Source: JALEFZ01 sp964564415
GTDB taxonomy: Bacteria > Bacteroidota > Bacteroidia > J057
Direction of reading: 5' to 3'
Assembly (NCBI GenBank): GCA_964564415.1
Contig: CAZMAV010000003.1
Location: 1 to 64,000, forward strand
Length of the DNA: 64,000 nucleotides
Below the pieces are notes generated by a model that was not told the DNA's origin, made no database searches, and was given only the letters and a program-made list of their open reading frames with translations. Shown piece after piece: positions 50,139 to 58,675 of the stretch. Each line of letters begins with the position of its first letter. Position 1 is the stretch's first letter. Position numbers and translations under genes: made by a program.

Positions 50139-52292
50139 TTGCCGATCCGCTCCCTCATACCTCCTCTAGCCTTGGATGGCGCAATTTTTCCGGCCATCCT
50201 GGTCCTCTTGTTTCCCCTTTTGAATTTTATTCTGGTACTTTTGTTGGGGAAAAATCGACCTTCTTTCTCCACTTGGCTAAGCCTTGCCTCAATCTTAGCC
50301 ACCTTTTTGTCTGCACTCATCGTGGGGTTCAATGCCTGGGATGAGTCCCTTCATGCCAGATTTTACTGGCTGGATCTGTCATCGGACCGAGGGGGAGTTC
50401 TGCTGAGTGGGGGGGTATACCTGGACCGGCTCTCTCTACTCATGTCTATCCTGGTTTCGGGGATTTCTGTCTTGGTTTTTGTCTTTTCTCAGGTCTACAT
50501 GAAGGGAGATAAGCATCTCCACAGGTACTGGTCCTATTTAAGCCTGTTCGTCTTTTCCATGCTGGGCATTGTATTGGCTGATAATCTCCTGTTTATCTTC
50601 ATTTTTTGGGAAATGGTGGGGCTTAGTTCTTATTTATTGATCGGATTTTGGTATGAAAGGGAAGGACCTGCCCGGGCCAGTCAGAAGGCATTTCTGATCA
50701 ATCGTGTAGGAGACGTCCTGTTTTTCTCAGGCCTGCTCATGATCCTGGTATCCTGCAAAAGTCTGGATCTGGAATACCTCTATCTGCTGGTAAAAGAGGA
50801 TCCTCAGGTTCTCCTTGGGCAGATGGGCTGGATAGAGACAGGAGCCTTCCTGATGATAGGAGGCACCCTGGGCAAATCGGCTCAGTTTCCCCTCCAGGTC
50901 TGGCTTCCGGACGCCATGGAAGGTCCTACTCCGGTTTCCTCTCTGATTCATGCGGCAACTATGGTGGCGGCAGGTATCTATCTTTTGGCTCGCATTTTAC
51001 TTTTTATGCCTCCGGTGGCCCTACATGTGATTGCCGGACTTGGAGCCCTCACTGCCCTAATGGCGGCCATTGCGGCACTTTCGCAGTGGGACATCAAAAA
51101 AGTCCTCGCTTACTCCACCCTCTCACAATTGGGCTTGATGATGATGGGAATGGGAGTGCAGGCCTGGGACATGTCTCTTTTTCACCTTTTTACCCATGCC
51201 TTCTTCAAATGCGCCCTCTTCTTGGTCGCTGGTGCTATTATCCATCATCTTCACCATCTGGATATTGCCTCCAAAGATGGAATTCCCCCAGCCAATGACA
51301 TGAGGAACATGGGAGGACTAAAAAAAGTACATCCCAGACTTTTTTACCTTTACCTTCCACCTATGCTCGCTTTGGCAGGACTGCCCTTTTTTTCCGGCTT
51401 TATGTCAAAAGAAGGTATTTTGGTCCAGGCTTTCTCCTGGGCCTATCATCATGGCTCCTGGGCCTGGGCTGTTCCCATCTCTGGAATGTTAACGGCTTTC
51501 CTGACGGCCTTCTATATCGGCAGACAAGCCATGTTGGTCTTCCTCAGCCCCTCTGTTACCCATAATCAGGAAAAACCTTCCAGCCCTCTTTCTCCCGCTA
51601 TGTTTTTGCCCATAGCTCTCTTGAGCCTTGCTTCGCTTTGGTTTTTTTGGGGGCTCAATCCCCTGGAGGGGAAAGAATCCTGGCTGCCTAAGGCTCTGGA
51701 AGGACCTTTAGCCTACGAATCTATTGATTTTGGACATAGCTACGACTTTCATCTACCTCTTCTTTTGTCTTCCATTGCCCTTGGTATGGGGGGGCTGGCC
51801 ATGGCCTATTTAAGGTACAGGAAAAGGCCTTCGGGAGTAGAAAAGGGCCTGCTCTTCTCCCTGTCCTACCACCATTTTTTCCAGGATCGACTTTACGAAG
51901 GAGGGATTGCGATGATATTTTTGCAAATGGGGAGATTTTTAAACTGGGTAGATCGAAACATCGTGGACGGATGGGTAGCTATCTTGGGAAGAGCTACGGT
52001 AAACCGCGGTCCAGAGATCGACGCCAGTTCAGAACTGAGCGATGTAGGCGACCGAGGTCTGGACAGGGGGCTTGACAGGGTCAGCCATCTTTTGGGGCCT
52101 TCCCTTTCGAGCATTGCCTCGGCCATTGATCATCGCCTGATCGACGGGCTGGTCAACGGCTTTGTCGCGGCCCTGAGGGGACTTGGAAAGCAAAGCAGCG
52201 ATACCCAAAAAAGAGGGATTCAAGGATATCTGATGGGTATTTTGCTTAGTTTATTGATTATCGCAGGAATCATCATCTGGAAAATTTCATAA
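50139..52292 (+). CDS. nuoL: NADH-quinone oxidoreductase subunit L
   Basis: The distal proton-pumping antiporter-like subunit, 717 residues with about 16 helices and the long lateral helix at the C-terminus (LSDVGDRGLDRGLDRVSHLL precedes the last helix). Key residues: Glu in FWEMVGLSSYLLIGFWYERE and Lys in MLGKSAQFPLQVWLPDAMEG-type sequence (GKSAQFPLQVWLPDAM), plus HAATMVAAG. TTG start at 50139 directly after nuoK. It precedes nuoM by three bases, so the three genes are translationally linked. Confidence 0.96.
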   Translation: MPIRSLIPPLALDGAIFPAILVLLFPLLNFILVLLLGKNRPSFSTWLSLASILATFLSALIVGFNAWDESLHARFYWLDLSSDRGGVLLSGGVYLDRLSLLMSILVSGISVLVFVFSQVYMKGDKHLHRYWSYLSLFVFSMLGIVLADNLLFIFIFWEMVGLSSYLLIGFWYEREGPARASQKAFLINRVGDVLFFSGLLMILVSCKSLDLEYLYLLVKEDPQVLLGQMGWIETGAFLMIGGTLGKSAQFPLQVWLPDAMEGPTPVSSLIHAATMVAAGIYLLARILLFMPPVALHVIAGLGALTALMAAIAALSQWDIKKVLAYSTLSQLGLMMMGMGVQAWDMSLFHLFTHAFFKCALFLVAGAIIHHLHHLDIASKDGIPPANDMRNMGGLKKVHPRLFYLYLPPMLALAGLPFFSGFMSKEGILVQAFSWAYHHGSWAWAVPISGMLTAFLTAFYIGRQAMLVFLSPSVTHNQEKPSSPLSPAMFLPIALLSLASLWFFWGLNPLEGKESWLPKALEGPLAYESIDFGHSYDFHLPLLLSSIALGMGGLAMAYLRYRKRPSGVEKGLLFSLSYHHFFQDRLYEGGIAMIFLQMGRFLNWVDRNIVDGWVAILGRATVNRGPEIDASSELSDVGDRGLDRGLDRVSHLLGPSLSSIASAIDHRLIDGLVNGFVAALRGLGKQSSDTQKRGIQGYLMGILLSLLIIAGIIIWKIS

Positions 52293-52295
52293 GCC

Positions 52296-53933
52296 ATGCC
52301 TCACCTTTCAATACTTACTTGGTTGCCTTTTTTGGGTATGCTCATCATGGCTCCTGGTTCTAGGCAGGGCAAAAATATGTACCGTTGGGTCTCGATTGCC
52401 ATTACCTTGGTCCAACTGCTTTGGGTACTCCTGGCTACTCTTCCTCGCTTTTTGGCTACCCGGGGTCAAGAAAGTATCTACTTATTGGAAGAAAAATACA
52501 GTTGGATCGATTTTAACCTCGGCGAACTCGGTCGGGTACACATAGATTACTTTTTGGCAGTGGACGGGCTGGGAATGTCATTGATTCTTCTTACCACCCT
52601 GATCATGCCCATTGCAGTCATATCCTCCTGGAAAATCGAAAAAAATGTCAAGGGTTATTTTATGCTCCTGATGCTTCTGGATATGTCCATGATTGGGGTA
52701 TTTTGTGCTCTGGACTTCTTTCTGTTTTACCTTTTCTATGAATTCATGCTCCTGCCCATGTTTTTCCTTATCGGATTGTGGGGAGGACCTCGAAAAGAAT
52801 ACGCTTCACTGAAGTTTTTTATCTATACCCTGGTAGGCTCGGTCTTCATGCTGCTCATTATCATTGGGCTCCTCTTCAGCTTTACCGATGCCGACAGGAC
52901 TTCGCCTGAGCAGCGGGTATACACCCTCAATATGTTGCACATGATGGCTACTGAGGGAGGGCAATTGATCAATGTGGTTCCGGACAGTATCTTCGATGTG
53001 GGCAGCACTCTCCTAGGCGCCAACGCTCGTTTTCTTGCCTTTGCCGTCCTATTTGTAGGCTTCGCTATCAAGTTACCCATGATTCCGGTGCATACCTGGC
53101 TTCCCGATGCGCACGTAGAGGCTCCCACCCCCATTTCTGTAATCCTGGCAGGCATTCTTCTCAAGGTTGGTGGATACGGCATGCTTAGAATTTGTTTTGG
53201 TATTTTTCCCGATGGAGCTGTACATTTTCAGTGGTACGTGGGTTTGATGGGGGTGATCTCCATCGTCTATGGAGCCATGGTGGCCATGGCTCAGAAGGAC
53301 CTGAAAAGGCTTGTTGCTTATTCTTCGATTTCGCATATGGGTTTTCACATGCTGGGGATCAGTTCGCTCACAGTAGTGGGTATGAGCGGGGCCGTCTATC
53401 AATTGTTTACTCACGGGATTATTTCGGCCATGCTTTTTCTCATCGTAGGAGTGATTTATGACCGGGTTCATGATCGGACCATTGAAAATTTCAGGGGACT
53501 GTGGAACCTCATGCCTCGATTTGCCTTTTTTACCCTGATCGGATTTTTTGCTTCCCTGGGTATGCCTGGCTTCGCTGCCTTTGTTTCAGAGCTCTTGGTA
53601 TTTATGGGGGGATTTCAATCGGCCATGGAGGGGGGACTACCCTTTTGGATGCCCATTGTAGGGACATTGGGTATTGTGCTTGGGGCGGTCTATTATCTTC
53701 GAACCTTCCGACAAATGTTTTTTGGGCAGTTTGATCGGGAAAATACCTCGCGGTGGAGGGGGCTTCTGAAGGACTTGGAACCAAGAGAATATCTTATGCT
53801 CCTCCCATTGGCTGCCCTTATCGTGATTCTGGGAGTCTGGCCTTCCCTGGTCTTAGAAATTTTTGATTCAAGCATGGATACCTACGTTTCTGATCTTGTC
53901 AATAGAGGGAGAGGGTTACTTAAAAATATTTAA
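52296..53933 (+). CDS. nuoM: NADH-quinone oxidoreductase subunit M
   Basis: Proton-pumping antiporter-like subunit, 545 residues, about 14 helices. The key Glu lies in LFYEFMLLPMFFLIG and the Lys in FVGFAIKLPMIPVHTWLPDA, followed by HVEAPTPISVILAGILLKVGGYG. The ATG at 52296 follows the nuoL stop by three bases. nuoN does not follow; an Rpn-family gene with its own promoter does. Confidence 0.97.
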   Translation: MPHLSILTWLPFLGMLIMAPGSRQGKNMYRWVSIAITLVQLLWVLLATLPRFLATRGQESIYLLEEKYSWIDFNLGELGRVHIDYFLAVDGLGMSLILLTTLIMPIAVISSWKIEKNVKGYFMLLMLLDMSMIGVFCALDFFLFYLFYEFMLLPMFFLIGLWGGPRKEYASLKFFIYTLVGSVFMLLIIIGLLFSFTDADRTSPEQRVYTLNMLHMMATEGGQLINVVPDSIFDVGSTLLGANARFLAFAVLFVGFAIKLPMIPVHTWLPDAHVEAPTPISVILAGILLKVGGYGMLRICFGIFPDGAVHFQWYVGLMGVISIVYGAMVAMAQKDLKRLVAYSSISHMGFHMLGISSLTVVGMSGAVYQLFTHGIISAMLFLIVGVIYDRVHDRTIENFRGLWNLMPRFAFFTLIGFFASLGMPGFAAFVSELLVFMGGFQSAMEGGLPFWMPIVGTLGIVLGAVYYLRTFRQMFFGQFDRENTSRWRGLLKDLEPREYLMLLPLAALIVILGVWPSLVLEIFDSSMDTYVSDLVNRGRGLLKNI

Positions 53934-53940
53934 ATACATT

Positions 53941-53970
53941 TTTGTATTGCTTTATTGATGCTTATTTTCG
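53941..53970 (+). promoter_or_regulatory. Promoter of the Rpn-family gene
   Basis: TTTG at 53941-53944, 18 bases, then TATTTTCG at 53963-53970 (one mismatch to TAnnTTTG), 16 bases before the ATG at 53986. Confidence 0.45.
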
Positions 53971-53985
53971 TATAAATAAACATCC

Positions 53986-54987
53986 ATGAAAACAGGGAAT
54001 TCCTCCCCACACAAGCCTCATGATCAATTTTTCCGCTTTATCTTTTCAGGGAAGCCCCAGGTCGTCAGCTTTTTAAAGGGAAGTTTACCAGAGGGCATTC
54101 AAGCAAAGCTAGACTTTGAGAGCCTGCAGTTGATGTCCGGTCATCATATCGACGACCAACTCCGGGATCATCTGTCCGACCTGCTCTACACCTGCCAATT
54201 TGAAGGCAATGAGATAGGGATTGCTATTTTGCTGGAGCACAAGAGTTTTACAGTCCGATATCCTCATTTTCAGATTCTTCGCTATATGTTGGGATTTTGG
54301 GAGAGACAGGTTCAGAATGGTCATTCACCTAGCCCCATTATTCCGATTGTGGTCTATCATGGCAGACGTAGGTGGAGGTATATCGATATGGAGGCTTACT
54401 TTGAGGCCCTAAATCCTGAGCTAAGAGATTATCTGCCTGATTTTCAGTATCTCCTTATTGATTTAATGGAAAAAGACCACGAGATAATCATGGCGCAGTA
54501 CGAAGATTTTGTCCTTCAGAAAGCCCTCTTACTCATGAAATTTATATTTAGTGAGGACTTTGGACAGCGTCTTTCCCTGATTTTGGAAGGTTTCAAATCC
54601 TATTTAGAGGATAAGCAGGAAGAGGAAGTTTTTAGACGTTTTATTGTGTATATTAGTAGGCATGGGACACAAAAAAAGGAGGAAATCATGGATAGCTTAG
54701 ATCAACTCATAGAAGATTGGCAGCCAGAGCCCAATTCCCTTCTCATGGATTGGATCACCGAAGCCAAGGCCAAGATCGAAAAAGCCAGGAAGGAGGCTTT
54801 TAATGAAGCTTATAATGAAGCTTCTGAAAAGGCCATGCAGCAAAATGAGGCAGAACGAAAGAAGGAGATTAATCGAAGAGTACTCAAAATGCTCAGCCTG
54901 GAGATTCCCCTGGAGAAAATCGCTCTTATTATGGAAATGAGCCCGGAGGAGATAAAGCAAATCATTGCTCAGTCTAAGCGTAAATAG
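53986..54987 (+). CDS. Rpn family recombination-promoting nuclease/putative transposase
   Basis: A 333-residue protein of the Rpn/YhgA (Transposase_31) family, a PD-(D/E)XK nuclease fold. The N-terminal HDQFFRFIFSGKPQVVSFLK is characteristic. The catalytic region is about residues 60-115: RDHLSDLLYTCQFEG supplies Asp and AILLEHKSFTVRYPHFQILRY the Glu-x-Lys. PIVVYHGRRRW follows. The C-terminal part is a charged coiled coil with a repeat (AFNEAYNEASEKAMQQ) and a helix-turn-helix-like end LEIPLEKIALIMEMSPEEIKQI. Rpn genes are mobile or horizontally spread and cleave DNA; here it has its own promoter at the nuoM end. Confidence 0.9.
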   Translation: MKTGNSSPHKPHDQFFRFIFSGKPQVVSFLKGSLPEGIQAKLDFESLQLMSGHHIDDQLRDHLSDLLYTCQFEGNEIGIAILLEHKSFTVRYPHFQILRYMLGFWERQVQNGHSPSPIIPIVVYHGRRRWRYIDMEAYFEALNPELRDYLPDFQYLLIDLMEKDHEIIMAQYEDFVLQKALLLMKFIFSEDFGQRLSLILEGFKSYLEDKQEEEVFRRFIVYISRHGTQKKEEIMDSLDQLIEDWQPEPNSLLMDWITEAKAKIEKARKEAFNEAYNEASEKAMQQNEAERKKEINRRVLKMLSLEIPLEKIALIMEMSPEEIKQIIAQSKRK

Positions 54988-55253
54988 AGTAGAGATATTT
55001 TCGTATTTTTTTGGTTAATCGAAAATAAATTTTAAGTCTTATATTATATTGATAATCAGAATAAAAAGCCATATATATTAGCTTGATAATCATAGCTAGC
55101 AAAAATAATTAGTATTTTTTTGAAACCTTTTCCGAATATTACAGTCCATTAAAACAGATAGGCGATAAGATTCAGCTTGTTGGCCTATTTAGTCTAGCGT
55201 ATCGAATGCGGCAATTATTTCAGGCAAAAAGACCCTTTTTGGCCTACTGAGAG

Positions 55254-56093
55254 ATGAACCTCAAAACCCCAAGGATGGCAGCCCAAAGTAAACCGAATCC
55301 GGGGCGTAAGACTACTTATAATTTTAAATCTAAATTCGAGAAGGAAATGAGCAGAGGAAAGTACGACCCTCTGCGTCACCCGGCCCGGCCGCTGGTGACG
55401 CACAGCCCGCGTTTGAACCTAAAAAACTGGGGCATGATTGGCCTGATGATCGTAGGGAGCAACCTTGCTACCCATCTGGTATTTAATGCCGGGCCCAAAA
55501 CAAAGGAGGCAGACCTCTTTAACCTGACAGGAAAGTCCCTCCAAGAACAAGAAGTATCAACAGGAAATGACTTTTATCTGGCAGCTAAGGCAGGTCGCTA
55601 TGTCTACGATCTCAAAGGATTTGGTGAAAAGGTAGAACGACTCTCATTTCGCTTGAATATTCCCGGAGAGTGGCTCCTGGCCGTCATCTACCAGGAATCG
55701 AAGTTCAACCCCGGTGTGGCCAATTATCAGGGAAGCGGGGCCATCGGGCTGATTCAATTTATGCCCGGGACAGCCGCCGAACTAGGCACCACTACCTATG
55801 CCTTGCAGCGGATGAGTGCCAGTAGGCAGTTGGACTTTGTATATCAATACCTGGATAAAGTAAGGCAGCGATACGGCGAGTACCAAAGCCTTACTGACCT
55901 CTATCTGGCCATTCTCTATCCCAAAGCAAGAGGGGCGGATGCCTGTTATACCCTCTTTGCTTCCCCCGCCAGGTCTTACCGGCAAAATTCTGGGCTTGAT
56001 GAGGATAAGGACAAAAGAATTACCATAAGTGATATTGACCGCCACCTCAAACGCAAGTTTCCAGAGGCCTACCTGATAAGTAAGACCCCCTGA
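55254..56093 (+). CDS. Membrane-anchored lytic transglycosylase with an EF-hand-like loop
   Basis: A 279-residue protein. A basic cytoplasmic N-terminus precedes one helix (WGMIGLMIVGSNLATHLVF, about 57-75), and the periplasmic SLT domain contains LLAVIYQESKFNPGVANYQG with the catalytic Glu, then GAIGLIQFMPGTAAELGTTT, the typical goose-lysozyme-like core. The C-terminus has DEDKDKRITISDID, an EF-hand/excalibur-like calcium loop (Asp 1, 3, 5, 12). It would cut peptidoglycan. The ATG at 55254 and one at 55275 are both possible. The terminator at 56125 closes the gene. Confidence 0.88.
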   Translation: MNLKTPRMAAQSKPNPGRKTTYNFKSKFEKEMSRGKYDPLRHPARPLVTHSPRLNLKNWGMIGLMIVGSNLATHLVFNAGPKTKEADLFNLTGKSLQEQEVSTGNDFYLAAKAGRYVYDLKGFGEKVERLSFRLNIPGEWLLAVIYQESKFNPGVANYQGSGAIGLIQFMPGTAAELGTTTYALQRMSASRQLDFVYQYLDKVRQRYGEYQSLTDLYLAILYPKARGADACYTLFASPARSYRQNSGLDEDKDKRITISDIDRHLKRKFPEAYLISKTP

Positions 56094-56124
56094 CAGACTT
56101 ACTCAATCATAGACCCTAGCCTTC

Positions 56125-56162
56125 AGAGCCTTCCTCTTTGACCTGAGGAGGCTCTTTTTTTT
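56125..56162 (+). terminator. Intrinsic terminator after the transglycosylase gene
   Basis: AGAGCC plus TCCTC pair with GAGGA plus GGCTCT (one bulged T), loop TTTGACCT, then eight T. Confidence 0.9.
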
Positions 56163-56243
56163 GTCGAGCCTTAACCCTAATTTTTTCTCCTGATCTGTCT
56201 TTACCTGATCTCCTGTGAAAATCCAACTGCTCCCATTGAAACC

Positions 56244-57497
56244 GTGAACGACATACTCCTGGAAAATTCAGGAATCCTACCCGCCAGGTTTAACTTTACC
56301 ATAGAAGAAGTCAAGTCTGAAAAAGAGCTTGACCTTGCCTTTCAGGCCAATGCCAATAACCTGGAATTGCTAAAGGCCTCCCTATCATTTAGTTCAGACC
56401 AGGAAAAGAAGTTCAACCGATTTGTCGTCCTCCTCAACCAGACCTATTTCAGCGTTTTGTTTGACCGGCCTTTGACCCTTAGGGACTTTTTTCACCCAGA
56501 TGTAACAGCTGAGGAAATCACCAACTTTGTAGGCCCTCCTAATCCTCTTACCTATGTCAGCTCCCTCAATGTAGGAAGGCAGTTTGCCCTGCTTACCGAG
56601 TCAGCCGAGTCCTCTTTAGTCATTGAAGCTTCTGCAAATACCTGTTTTCGAGGCAATTGCGCTGGTGGAAGTGCCAAGGTTATCAACGATCTACAAAACC
56701 TGAGGCTAAAGGTCTTTGCCCCCGGTGGAGATGCCAACCAACTCCTGCAAGCAGTAACGACGGACGTAACCGCATTAACCGAGTTTCTTGCGTCTAGCGG
56801 AGATATCCGATCCGGAGTTCCCTTATCCTATGTAGTGCGTACGGCACTGGAAGATAGGGTGGTAAAAAATGAAGTAGCCACGAAGTTTACCATAGAAAAC
56901 TGTGTGCCCATCGAAGCCCAGGCCTGTGATTGCTTTCATAAAGGAGACAGTTGCGACATAGAAACTCGGGTCGTCAGTCTCAAAGAAAGAACCGTCCCAA
57001 GTGGATCAGGCTTAAGCGAGAAGACTGTCAACTCACTCAGGGAGGACGAGGTGGTAGTCGGAATGAAGATATCTGTAGATGGAAGGGATAACCTAAGCTT
57101 GCTACACCTTTTCGTTGGGACCCTGAACCCGGATGGAAGCCTCAGCCAAAAGAGAACCATCAGGGCCAGTGGCAGCAGCAATGGTAATCCTGAAATTAGC
57201 TTTGAAGCTCCAGGCAACTCGATGATCACCGGGATTGGCCTCAGGATAGCAGGTTCAAATGTAAATCGGGCCCGCTTTTTCCATCGGGAGATTAGCCTGG
57301 ATGAAGAAGACTGCCAATTCAAATTTGGTCCTGAAAGAGAATCCCGCATCGGTTACCAGGGAGGACTGGAGCACGAGTACAAACTGACCCGGGACTATGG
57401 GGACAAGGTTGCCTGCATCAAGGGAGTAACTGTCTCTGCGGCCGACGACAATATCAGGCTGCTCAAGGTAGAAGTCGGAGAACTCAAGCTGGACTAG
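56244..57497 (+). CDS. Cholesterol-dependent-cytolysin-like pore protein with a repeated C-terminal domain; start lost
   Basis: 417 residues from the GTG at 56244. Residues 104-220 match thiol-activated cytolysins: YVSSLNVGRQFALLTESAES, then VFAPGGDANQLLQAVTTDV, then SGVPLSYVVRTALEDRVVKN and ATKFTIENC, equal to the GGDA..VVT..P.PISY..FLKDN..VA..N.T.Y pattern of the family core. The usual C-terminal domain 4 with its Trp-rich undecapeptide is absent; instead a Cys-rich linker (220-237) leads to three repeats at about 270-293, 327-351 and 389-414. A lipoprotein signal (FFLLICLYLISC, Cys codon 56214) lies in frame upstream, but no ATG, GTG or TTG precedes it after the TAA at 56178. Domain 1 is also short. 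Probably secreted or surface-anchored originally; now perhaps a pseudogene. Confidence 0.75.
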   Translation: MNDILLENSGILPARFNFTIEEVKSEKELDLAFQANANNLELLKASLSFSSDQEKKFNRFVVLLNQTYFSVLFDRPLTLRDFFHPDVTAEEITNFVGPPNPLTYVSSLNVGRQFALLTESAESSLVIEASANTCFRGNCAGGSAKVINDLQNLRLKVFAPGGDANQLLQAVTTDVTALTEFLASSGDIRSGVPLSYVVRTALEDRVVKNEVATKFTIENCVPIEAQACDCFHKGDSCDIETRVVSLKERTVPSGSGLSEKTVNSLREDEVVVGMKISVDGRDNLSLLHLFVGTLNPDGSLSQKRTIRASGSSNGNPEISFEAPGNSMITGIGLRIAGSNVNRARFFHREISLDEEDCQFKFGPERESRIGYQGGLEHEYKLTRDYGDKVACIKGVTVSAADDNIRLLKVEVGELKLD

Positions 57498-57592
57498 CGC
57501 GAGAAAAAACTTGTAAAGCTACAATGAATGGCTAAAGCGCTTTTTGTTGTATCGCAAAAAATGATTCGTTATAATAATTCAGAAAGATATGA

Positions 57593-57632
57593 GCCGTCAG
57601 CTAACTCCAAGAGTCCTGACGGCATTTCTTTT
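57593..57632 (+). terminator. Terminator-like hairpin after the cytolysin-like gene
   Basis: GCCGTCAG (57593-57600) pairs perfectly with CTGACGGC (57616-57623) around 15 bases and is followed by ATTTCTTTT. Confidence 0.55.
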
Positions 57633-57672
57633 AGACATTATCGGGAAAGTAAAAAGCTATTGTGGGATCGAC

Positions 57673-58455
57673 TCAGACTTTCTTCAATTGGAGAGAGAGT
57701 ATGTTTTTACTCACTGCAAACCTGCCTTCCTGATCCACGACCTTTTGAACTTCCTTTTTGATGGCCTCATCCTGTCCCTCTCTGTAGAAGAGGGAATTGC
57801 GGAGGTAGTGCATGAAGGAGTCGGCATCCGGAAAAAATACCTTGTTCCGAAGGGTAGATGGCTTGATTTCTCCAAATCCGGCATCGGTTCCCAGGTTGAC
57901 CACCTCCGGCATGAAGTTATCAAAAACATAATCCATGAAGTCCTCCACCTCATGAAGAGGGCGGAGGATGCGGAGAAACTCATCATTGGTTCCTGAATCC
58001 GGTCCGATTACCCAGAAAATTCCCCCGGGCTTTAGCAGCTTATAGACATCCTCTATTACCTTTTTTAGGTCCTTGGTATAGTAAAGGGCATAAACGGCAT
58101 AAACCAGGTCGAACTGGCTATGGGAAAATTCTTGATGCTGGTCCAACTCGTCGAAGTTGCCCTGAATCAAGGCCAATTGTGGAGGGGATTGGTAGGACTT
58201 CTGTATTTCATCCAGGCTTTCCTGGGAGATGTCCATTCCGGAGAAGTAAGATTTATTGGGAAAAACCTTGCTAAACAGCTTGAGTTGCTTCCCATTTCCG
58301 CAGCCCAGGTCCAGGATTCTGGCACGTAGGGAAAGGTTGGGAAACTGCTGAAGGCACCATTCATCAAAATCCTTGAGGGAGTTTTTATTGGAACTGAGCC
58401 TTGCTTTGAGCTTTTCCGTGGATTTTACGTCTTGTTGAGAGGACTTAGTCTCCAT
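57673..58455 (-). CDS. Class I SAM-dependent methyltransferase
   Basis: A 260-residue small-molecule-type methyltransferase. Motif I is ARILDLGCGNGKQLKLFSK, followed by FSGMDISQESLDEIQKSY, then FDLVYAVYALYYTKDLKKVI and LLKPGGIFWVIGPDSG. The C-terminal half (DSFMHYLRNSLFYREGQDEA) is variable and would bind the unknown substrate. No pathway genes are adjacent. ATG at 58455 (METKSSQQDVKSTEK). Confidence 0.9.
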   Translation of the reverse strand: METKSSQQDVKSTEKLKARLSSNKNSLKDFDEWCLQQFPNLSLRARILDLGCGNGKQLKLFSKVFPNKSYFSGMDISQESLDEIQKSYQSPPQLALIQGNFDELDQHQEFSHSQFDLVYAVYALYYTKDLKKVIEDVYKLLKPGGIFWVIGPDSGTNDEFLRILRPLHEVEDFMDYVFDNFMPEVVNLGTDAGFGEIKPSTLRNKVFFPDADSFMHYLRNSLFYREGQDEAIKKEVQKVVDQEGRFAVSKNILSLQLKKV

Positions 58456-58675
58456 ATCTATTCCTGCTTTAGGGTATAAAACCTTGTATGGGTAAGTTTT
58501 TCATGTAAGATTTCATTCTTTCATGTCGAAAAAAGAACCGTTCCTGCAGAGAAGATGACCATTCGGTCCAAAGTTTTTTCTAATTTTAACTTTTCTCCTC
58601 ATATTAGAAACAACAGGTTAAAGTAAAGAATGAGCAAGGGTTAGGGTGATTCTTCCCAATTGGGAATTGAGTCCC

